From contig JAIOSH010000160.1 of NCBI GenBank assembly GCA_021107685.1, positions 1-9,632 on the forward strand: a DNA stretch of 9,632 nucleotides, in the 5' to 3' direction. Source of the DNA: Bacteroidales bacterium. Lineage in GTDB: Bacteria; Bacteroidota; Bacteroidia; Bacteroidales; SMBSF39. Below are positions 1 through 4,894 of the stretch, piece after piece (position 1 is the first letter of the stretch; the number at the start of each line of letters is the position of its first letter). The notes beneath the pieces are model-generated. The model saw only the letters and a list, made by a program, of their open reading frames with translations. It did no database searches and was not told where the DNA came from. The position numbers and the translations under genes are program-made.

Positions 1-169
1 CATCCCATTGAATAACAGTTGTATTATCTCTTCCTCCTATTATTGCATGAGCTTTTGATACTGTTCTTGTTGCAATAATTACATGATAATTGCATTTATC
101 CAGAAAATAATCCACTGCCGGTTTAACTACCATTCCAGCACCTAAAACTAAAATTTTCTTTTTGTCCAT
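1..169 (-). CDS. Saccharopine dehydrogenase-like protein, N-terminal fragment (cut by window edge)
   Basis: Read on the minus strand from ATG at 169-167, this gives 56 codons that run off the left edge. The protein starts MDKKKILVLGAGMVVKPAVD, a beta strand followed by a GxGxxxxxP dinucleotide-binding loop. It continues with a second strand (VIIATRT) ending in a basic residue and the segment VSKAHAIIGG. The G-A-G-M-V-V-K-P loop and the A-[ST]-R-T-V-S-K-A stretch are typical of the saccharopine dehydrogenase (Lys9/LOR-SDH) family. Those enzymes act in the cytosol on saccharopine or related lysine-derived intermediates, using NAD(P). No Shine-Dalgarno sequence precedes the start, which is normal in Bacteroidota. 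The substrate cannot be judged from 56 residues, and another carboxynorspermidine or saccharopine-type oxidoreductase is possible. The gene is divergent from the membrane-protein gene at 635. Confidence 0.72.
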   Translation of the reverse strand, partial: MDKKKILVLGAGMVVKPAVDYFLDKCNYHVIIATRTVSKAHAIIGGRDNTTVIQWD

Positions 170-262
170 AATAAGTTATTTTAAATTGATTATTTACTTT
201 AATAATATAATTTTTATAATTCATTAAGTTTTAGTAATTGATAATCTTAATGTTTGCCAACT

Positions 263-296
263 ATAGAAATAAATCTAATATGTCGTTTATTTCTAT
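263..296. repeat. Perfect 11-bp inverted repeat with 12-nt loop
   Basis: ATAGAAATAAA (263-273) is the exact reverse complement of TTTATTTCTAT (286-296), separated by a 12-nt loop. It lies about 95 nt upstream of the dehydrogenase start. If the candidate promoter at 335-365 is real, it would fall in that gene's leader. It could be a leader RNA hairpin or an operator palindrome. It is AT-only apart from one G/C pair, so chance is a real alternative in this background. Confidence 0.45.
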
Positions 297-334
297 TATA
301 TATTTCCGGTTTTTTTCTGCAATCCTTTCATCTA

Positions 335-365
335 CAAAAATATTCATAATATTTTAAACAGCCAA
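335..365 (-). promoter_or_regulatory. Candidate Bacteroidota-type promoter for the minus-strand dehydrogenase gene
   Basis: On the minus strand, TATTTTTG (342-335) matches the Bacteroidota -7 consensus TAnnTTTG. It is preceded by TTG (365-363) with 20 nt between them, close to the known -33/-7 spacing. Transcription would start near 330 and give a leader of about 160 nt that includes the hairpin at 263-296. Such short AT-rich motifs occur by chance, so this is only a candidate. Confidence 0.33.
337..355. repeat. 8-bp AT inverted repeat overlapping the candidate minus-strand -7 box
   Basis: AAAATATT (337-344) and AATATTTT (348-355) are perfect reverse complements around a CAT spacer. The left arm overlaps the candidate -7 element (335-342), so the repeat could be a binding site for a repressor of the dehydrogenase gene. 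The arms are pure A/T and short, so the functional reading is speculative. Confidence 0.3.
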
Positions 366-410
366 GAGAAATTTATATATTAGGTTCTACCAAAAATTTA
401 ATGAGAGAGG

Positions 411-441
411 ACACTTCGACACACTTCGACAAGCTCAGTGT
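411..441. repeat. REP-like motif: duplicated ACACTTCGAC plus CACTTCGACAAGCTCAGTG
   Basis: ACACTTCGAC is present twice in tandem (411-420 and 421-430). The second copy forms the left part of an imperfect palindrome with arms ACACT (421-425) and AGTGT (437-441) around an 11-nt loop. From memory, motifs of the form TTCGACAAGCTCAG are dispersed through intergenic DNA of many bacteria as short palindromic repeats. The block is much richer in GC than its surroundings, which fits a repetitive element rather than a gene-specific regulatory site. Confidence 0.45.
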
Positions 442-471
442 TCGAGAGATGTGAGTTGTTAAAAAAAACTC

Positions 472-541
472 CGTCTTCGGTCTTCCGACTTCGGTCTTCG
501 GTCTTCCGACTTCGGTCTTCGGTCTTCCGACTTCCATCTTT
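472..541. repeat. Heptamer tandem repeat with 21-nt higher-order period
   Basis: Nine consecutive 7-mers run from 472 to 534, plus a degenerate tenth (CATCTTT, 535-541). After an initial CGTCTTC the order is GGTCTTC-CGACTTC-GGTCTTC-GGTCTTC-CGACTTC-GGTCTTC-GGTCTTC-CGACTTC. The units therefore form a 21-nt pattern (GGTCTTC, GGTCTTC, CGACTTC) repeated about three times. Each 21-nt period contains TCGGTCTTCCGA, a 4-bp hairpin with a TCTT loop, at 477-488, 498-509 and 519-530. The tract is GC-rich in an AT-rich gap and lies about 95 nt upstream of the membrane-protein gene. It resembles in style the heptanucleotide STRR repeats described in cyanobacteria. Copy number is likely to vary by slippage. 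Confidence 0.9.
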
Positions 542-548
542 CTTTTCT

Positions 549-582
549 AACAAAATAATGGTAATGCCAATAATATTTTGTT
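549..582. repeat. 9-bp AT-rich inverted repeat upstream of the membrane-protein gene
   Basis: AACAAAATA (549-557) and TATTTTGTT (574-582) are perfect reverse complements with a 16-nt spacer. The right arm abuts the candidate TAATTTTG -7 box at 582-589. This makes an operator-like site or a weak hairpin possible. No T-tract follows, so I do not call a terminator. Confidence 0.35.
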
Positions 583-589
583 AATTTTG
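582..589 (+). promoter_or_regulatory. Candidate -7 box (TAATTTTG) for the membrane-protein gene
   Basis: TAATTTTG matches the Bacteroidota -7 consensus TAnnTTTG and lies 45 nt before the ATG at 635. No TTG or TTTG is seen at the expected distance upstream (roughly 560-565), so only half of the promoter is supported. Confidence 0.3.
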
Positions 590-634
590 TAGATCATTTT
601 GATGTTAAGGTAACATTGAAATCCTTTACACATA

Positions 635-2650
635 ATGCTGCCGGACTATTATACCGAAATACAATCATACATGAAAAATCATAAAAAAAAACAAAAAAAT
701 TCTTTTACTAATAAAACCAAAAAAAATAAGTTTGAAAAATTATCAAAGCTTGAGCTTCCACAATTAAACTGGATTACAATAATTAAATCAAAATGGTTTA
801 TACCTGCTATCTTACTATTTTTCATGGTATTTATATTCTCTCTAAGATTTTTATCTGATGCAGACCTTGGTTTTCATCTGAAAGGCGGAAAATGGATAAC
901 CGAAAACCATTCATTCCCACAAAAAGATACATACACATATACTGTTAACAACAATGATTATATCAACCTTCACTGGCTGTTCCAGGTAATATCATATAAG
1001 CTATATACAATGACAGCTTATTCGGGTTTAAGCATTTACAAGGCTGTTTTAACGAGCTTATTGTTTTTCTTGCTTTTTGTCAGGAATAAAATTCTAAAAG
1101 CAAGCATACCTGTTACTGTAATAACTTTACTTGCAGCAATTATTTGTATTGAAAGCCGTGTAGTAATGCGTCCCGAACTTTTTACTTATATTTTTATCAC
1201 ATCAACAATACTCATTCTTGATATTTATTATCTGCAAAGAAAAAATTATCTTTTCTTTCTCCCTGTAATACTGCTGTTATGGGTCAACAGCCAGGGTTTA
1301 TTTATTTTAGGCTGGTTTATCATAGGTGCATATTTTATAAGTACATATATAAAAGATAAAAAATATGATAAAAAATTATTGCTCTATGGCATTGCTTCTG
1401 TTGCAGTTTCTTTTATAAATCCTTACTTTGTAAAAGGAGTTATGTTTCCTTTTTATCTTTTTACAAGATTCAACGAAAACAATGTTTTTAGTAATATTGT
1501 AGAATTTCAATCATTCTGGGAAACAAATCAAAATCTGACAATACCGTATATTCTATTCTTTATATTTGCTTTTTTTAGCTTATTTCTTTTTGTTATTACA
1601 ATAAAACGGAGAAAAGTCCATGAATTTATTTTATTAATTGTTTTTTTATACCTTTCATTTTCAGCAATTCGTAATATTCCGCTTTTCATTATTATTTCCG
1701 TACCGATAATAAGTATTTCACTTTCAGAGCTAATAATCAGGATAAAAAACAAATCCTTTTTGCATATAAAAACCAGGATTAATATTACTTTGGCAATTAT
1801 TGTTTCTATCTTTATTATAGGATTATCAATGCGTTTAATCACAAATTCATTCTATACAGGCCAAAGATTAAAATTTAAAACAGGTATAGGATTAGACTAT
1901 AATAAACAGCCAATCAAAGCATCGGAATTTTTAAATAATAATAATCTTGACGGAAGAATTATTAATGACCTGAATATTGGAGGATGGTTAGAATGGTCAA
2001 TACATCAGCCTGTTTTTATTGACGGCAGGTTAGAAGTAATAAAAGAAGATTTTTATAAAGAAACAATGTTCAGTAATACGGAAGGTGGATTAAGAAAACT
2101 AATTGCAAAATATAAACCAAAATTAATTATATTTGATTATGAAGCTAATATTTCATGGATTATGCAATTGAACAAATTAAGCAATTGGCGTATTATTTAT
2201 GTAGATGAGATAGTAGCAATATATGCTGAAAAAAATTACGCATTAGAAATTCCTGTTTTTGATTATAATCAATTGGTTAGAAATAAAGATATTAATATAA
2301 ATCCTAATGATTCTGTTATCTGGCACATTCTTAAAACACCTCATCAATCTAAGTTTAAAAACTGGTTAAATGGTTTTACACAAAAAAGTGTTTATTTGTA
2401 TCCCAAATATCTAAAAATCGGTACTTTTTTAGATATTGCTGAAGAAAAAAATATTGCTGAAAAATTTTATCTTGAATTTCTAAAACATGATAAAGGCAGA
2501 TATTATAAAGTTTACCAAAATTTAGGTTATCTGTATTTAAAAACCAATCAATATAAAAAAGCTAAATACTGTTTTGAGCAAATTTTAAAACATGATAAAA
2601 AAAATAAAGCAGCAATTAAAAATCTGAATTATCTTAGGAGTAAGATTTAA
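635..2650 (+). CDS. Polytopic membrane protein, GT-C glycosyltransferase-like, with C-terminal TPR
   Basis: This 671-residue protein has a Lys/Asn-rich cytoplasmic N-terminus (about 1-50) and roughly ten hydrophobic segments between 54 and 403 (for example 54-72, 158-172, 181-199, 302-323, 348-367, 384-403). The first is followed by a D75-x-D77-LGFHL loop and later N-L-H-W (111-114), and an R-P-E motif lies at 179-181. A soluble domain (about 428-535) carries NDLNIGGWLEW (444-454), VFIDGRLEV (460-468) and a W-R-I-I-Y-x-D segment. A TPR-like helix pair lies near 623-656. This arrangement (D-x-D loop, RPE/RPQ motif, 'IDGR' domain) recurs in uncharacterised bacterial membrane proteins that resemble GT-C lipid-linked sugar transferases, with D75/D77 as possible catalytic or metal residues. 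The enzymatic role is inference and no substrate can be named. ATG at 671 (Met13) is an alternative start. The gene appears monocistronic, closed by the hairpin at 2696-2730. Confidence 0.6.
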   Translation: MLPDYYTEIQSYMKNHKKKQKNSFTNKTKKNKFEKLSKLELPQLNWITIIKSKWFIPAILLFFMVFIFSLRFLSDADLGFHLKGGKWITENHSFPQKDTYTYTVNNNDYINLHWLFQVISYKLYTMTAYSGLSIYKAVLTSLLFFLLFVRNKILKASIPVTVITLLAAIICIESRVVMRPELFTYIFITSTILILDIYYLQRKNYLFFLPVILLLWVNSQGLFILGWFIIGAYFISTYIKDKKYDKKLLLYGIASVAVSFINPYFVKGVMFPFYLFTRFNENNVFSNIVEFQSFWETNQNLTIPYILFFIFAFFSLFLFVITIKRRKVHEFILLIVFLYLSFSAIRNIPLFIIISVPIISISLSELIIRIKNKSFLHIKTRINITLAIIVSIFIIGLSMRLITNSFYTGQRLKFKTGIGLDYNKQPIKASEFLNNNNLDGRIINDLNIGGWLEWSIHQPVFIDGRLEVIKEDFYKETMFSNTEGGLRKLIAKYKPKLIIFDYEANISWIMQLNKLSNWRIIYVDEIVAIYAEKNYALEIPVFDYNQLVRNKDININPNDSVIWHILKTPHQSKFKNWLNGFTQKSVYLYPKYLKIGTFLDIAEEKNIAEKFYLEFLKHDKGRYYKVYQNLGYLYLKTNQYKKAKYCFEQILKHDKKNKAAIKNLNYLRSKI

Positions 2651-2658
2651 AACTTAAA

Positions 2659-2681
2659 TAAATATGATTAAATCATATTTA
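2659..2681. repeat. Near-perfect AT palindrome just after the membrane-protein stop
   Basis: The 11-nt arms 2659-2669 and 2671-2681 are exact reverse complements around a single central A (2670). The core is AAATATGATT / AATCATATTT. It begins 8 nt after the stop codon at 2650. As RNA it could form about a 10-bp AT hairpin, possibly a 3'-end stabiliser. As DNA it could be a protein-binding palindrome. Confidence 0.5.
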
Positions 2682-2695
2682 AAAGGAGTAATACC

Positions 2696-2730
2696 AACCC
2701 TACGAGGGTTTCGAACCCTCGTAGGGTTTT
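2696..2730 (+). terminator. Strong intrinsic terminator-like hairpin with nested inverted symmetry
   Basis: The arms 2696-2710 and 2714-2728 are perfect reverse complements (15 bp) around a TCG loop. The right arm ends GGGTTTT followed by ATTA, giving a short T-tract. It lies 45 nt after the membrane-protein stop and 94 nt before the kinase gene, so it most likely ends the upstream transcript. Each arm is itself a mini-hairpin: AACCCT-ACG-AGGGTT and AACCCT-CGT-AGGGTT. The GC-rich, highly symmetrical form also suggests a dispersed repetitive element used as a terminator. Confidence 0.75.
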
Positions 2731-2791
2731 ATTAATGCAAATTAATTAAAAAAATTTTTATGAAATGTTTTATCACTATGCTTTATTTTTT

Positions 2792-2799
2792 TAATTTTG
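2792..2799 (+). promoter_or_regulatory. Candidate -7 box (TAATTTTG) for the kinase operon
   Basis: TAATTTTG matches TAnnTTTG and ends 24 nt before the ATG at 2824, implying a very short leader. No clear TTG is seen about 20 nt upstream. It is the same octamer as the candidate before the gene at 635. This is the only plausible promoter for the kinase pair, since the second kinase follows without a gap. Confidence 0.35.
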
Positions 2800-2823
2800 A
2801 AAAATAACATGTTGTAATTAATT

Positions 2824-4134
2824 ATGAAAAATAAACCTACTTACAAGGAATTAGAAAAAAGAGTCAAAGAACTTGAAAATTTAAATCTGTATTTTCGGGA
2901 ATTATCAGGTAACAGCAGTATTACCGGTACTCAAAACGATTTTTCATATACAATGGATAGTCGGGAAAAAATGAAATTAAAAAAGGAAGCGGCATTTCAG
3001 GCTATTTTAGAAAGTGCACAGGATTCTATTTTTTTAAAAAATATTTCATTAAAATATACTTATATTAACCCTGCTATGGAAAGGCTTTTCCAACTTCCTG
3101 CCTCAAAAATAACCGGAAAAACAGATTCTGAGCTTTTTGGAGAAGAATCGGGTAAACACATAAATGAAATTGATACAAGGGTGCTTAATGGTGAAATTAT
3201 TGAAGATGAACATACAAAACCTGTAAACAAAGTTATGAAATCTTTTCATGTTATTAAGGTTCCTTTGCGTGATGATAAAGGGAAAATTGCAGGTTTATGT
3301 GGAATCGCACGTAACATTACAAGACGAAAGCAGGCAGAAAAAGCACTTATAGAAAATGAAAAAAAATTTAAAGAATTAGCCGAACTTTTACCTCAAACAG
3401 TTTTTGAAAATGACATTAATGGCAACATAACATATTCTAATACTGCCGGCCTTGAACTTTTTGGCTATACACAAAAAGATATTCATAATGGTTTAAATTT
3501 TTCACAACTTTTTATTACAAAAGACTCCATAAGATTAAAAAAGATAATGCCTGAATTGTTAAATAATAATAATAATAAAGATAACGAATATATTGCAATA
3601 AAGAAAAATGATACGGAATTTCCTATTCAGATATATTCTTCACCAATTATTAAAGATAATAAAGTTATCGGCTTAAGAGGAACTATTATTGATATTACAA
3701 AACAAACAAAAGTAAAGGAAGAATTGATAAAAGCCAAAGAAAAAGCAGAAGAATCCGATAGATTAAAAACAGCATTTTTGGCTAATATGTCACATGAAAT
3801 CAGAACACCAATGAATGCAATTATCGGAATCTCAAGTATGCTTTCAGACACTAATATTTCAAAAGATGAAAAAAATGATTTTATTTCACTTATTAAAAGT
3901 AATGGTAAAGCATTAATTAATTTAATTGATGATATTCTGTATATAGCCAAAATTGAAGCAGGTCAGATTAAAATTGTAAAGACCCAATGTATGATTAATA
4001 AGCTACTCTCTGAAATATATCTTAGCTGTAATGAAAATAAAAAGAGACTTGAAAAAGATAATATTAAGATTGAAATATACAAAGCTAATAATCAGGAAGA
4101 TTTTACCATTCTGACAGACACTCAAAGGATTTGA
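2824..4134 (+). CDS. Translatable product of the broken kinase gene: PAS-PAS-DHp with intact His
   Basis: This 436-residue protein would be made if the gene is expressed. It contains two PAS sensor domains, each ending in a D/N-I-T linker motif (around 164-167 and 290-293). A helical linker (KAKEKAEESDRLKTAF, 303-318) follows. The complete DHp/H-box reads FLANMSHEIRTPMNAI with acceptor H324. The protein ends after ILTDTQRI, just before the N-box of the ATPase domain. It therefore cannot bind ATP or autophosphorylate. It could still dimerise and, in principle, be phosphorylated in trans by another kinase's ATPase domain. Typical proteins of this architecture extend about 250 residues further. 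The start at 2824 is supported by the KPTYKELEKRVKELE opening, a recurrent N-terminal motif of PAS kinases. No Shine-Dalgarno is visible. Whether this fragment is a functional protein or a decay product is unknown. Confidence 0.6.
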   Translation: MKNKPTYKELEKRVKELENLNLYFRELSGNSSITGTQNDFSYTMDSREKMKLKKEAAFQAILESAQDSIFLKNISLKYTYINPAMERLFQLPASKITGKTDSELFGEESGKHINEIDTRVLNGEIIEDEHTKPVNKVMKSFHVIKVPLRDDKGKIAGLCGIARNITRRKQAEKALIENEKKFKELAELLPQTVFENDINGNITYSNTAGLELFGYTQKDIHNGLNFSQLFITKDSIRLKKIMPELLNNNNNKDNEYIAIKKNDTEFPIQIYSSPIIKDNKVIGLRGTIIDITKQTKVKEELIKAKEKAEESDRLKTAFLANMSHEIRTPMNAIIGISSMLSDTNISKDEKNDFISLIKSNGKALINLIDDILYIAKIEAGQIKIVKTQCMINKLLSEIYLSCNENKKRLEKDNIKIEIYKANNQEDFTILTDTQRI

Positions 4135-4887
4135 CAAGTATTAACCAATATTGTTAATAATGCTATAAAATTTTCTACATAAGTAACTGTTGAATTTGGA
4201 TATACTATAGAAGAAAAAAATAATGAAAAGTCCAAAATTAAATTTTTTGTAAAAGATACCGGAATAGGAATTCCTGAGAATAAACTTAAAATAATTTTTG
4301 AAAGATTCAGGCAGGTTGATGATTCAACTACAAGAGTTTATGGAGGAACAGGATTAGGATTAACTATTTCAAAAAAATTAGTACAATTACTCGGTGGCAA
4401 AATTCATATTGAATCAGAATTAGGAAAAGGCTCTAATTTTTACTTTACAATTCCTTATAAACCGGTTAAACTAATAAGTAAAATAATTTTAAAAACTGAT
4501 AAAATAAAAAATAATTATGACTGGAAAAATAAAATAATTCTTGTTGCAGAAGACGTGGAATCAAGTTATAAAGTCATTGAAGTTTTATTAAGGAAAACAA
4601 AGGCAATTTTATTATGGGCAAAAAACGGAAGAGAAACTATTGATTTATGCCGGTCAAATAACAATATCAATCTTGTTTTGATGGATATAAGAATGCCTGA
4701 AATTGATGGTTTTCAAGCTACAAGAGAAATAAAGCAGTTCAGAAAAAAGTTACCTGTTATAGCTATAACAGCTTTTGCTATGAGAGAAGATGAAGAAAAA
4801 AGTATAGAAGCTGGATGTGATGGTTATATTTCTAAACCCATTGATCACAAAATGCTTTTATCGCAATTAAGTAAATATTTAGATTAA
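4135..4887 (+). pseudogene. Orphaned HATPase-REC remnant of the broken kinase
   Basis: In the original frame this stretch encodes the ATP-binding domain (NIVNNAIKF, VKDTGIGIPENKL, YGGTGLGLTIS) and a receiver domain with all expected acidic, Thr and Lys residues. A second stop (TAA 4180-4182) lies inside it. Between that stop and the receiver there is no in-frame ATG, GTG or TTG. The first such codon is GTG at 4555, just after the receiver's acidic pair, and the first ATG is at 4681. A complete receiver or ATPase domain therefore cannot be made by ordinary re-initiation. The domain sequences are otherwise undamaged. The stop at 4885-4887 is 7 nt before the next gene's ATG. Confidence 0.75.
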
Positions 4888-4894
4888 ATTTTCT

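Larger units (their letters stand above)
2824..4887 (+). pseudogene. Hybrid histidine kinase (PAS-PAS-HisKA-HATPase-REC) interrupted by two in-frame stops
   Basis: One reading frame runs from ATG 2824 to TAA 4885-4887 (687 sense-length codons). It is broken only by TGA at 4132-4134 (codon 437) and TAA at 4180-4182 (codon 453). Domains in order are: N-terminal coiled coil with KPTYKELEKRVKELE, PAS (about 54-167), PAS (about 180-293), HisKA with H324, HATPase (N-box NIVNNAIKF at 442-450, DTGIGI from D478, GTGLGL from G508), and REC (E576/D577, phosphoacceptor D621, K671). No transmembrane segment is seen, so the protein would be a cytosolic sensor. In the downstream paralog the two stops align with Arg833 and Lys849, consistent with single-base changes such as CGA or AGA to TGA and AAA to TAA. 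Everything else is conserved, so the lesions look recent or were tolerated. Sequencing error at both sites is less likely but possible. Confidence 0.85.

Noticed and set aside
472..541. Heptamer array as a CRISPR
   Set aside because: Units are 7 nt with no unique spacers, so this is a simple tandem repeat.
1528..1842. Minus-strand open frame inside the membrane-protein gene
   Set aside because: Low-complexity Ile/Lys-rich antisense shadow of the hydrophobic segments with no recognisable domain.
4132..4134. TGA as selenocysteine, or a genetic code in which TGA is sense
   Set aside because: The aligned paralog residue is Arg, no SECIS-like hairpin is evident, and a TAA stop follows only 16 codons later.
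4555..4887. A separate small response regulator starting at GTG 4555
   Set aside because: It would begin after the receiver's conserved acidic pair (E576/D577) and lack the first beta strand. The upstream sequence in the same frame continues the kinase, so it is the tail of the broken gene.
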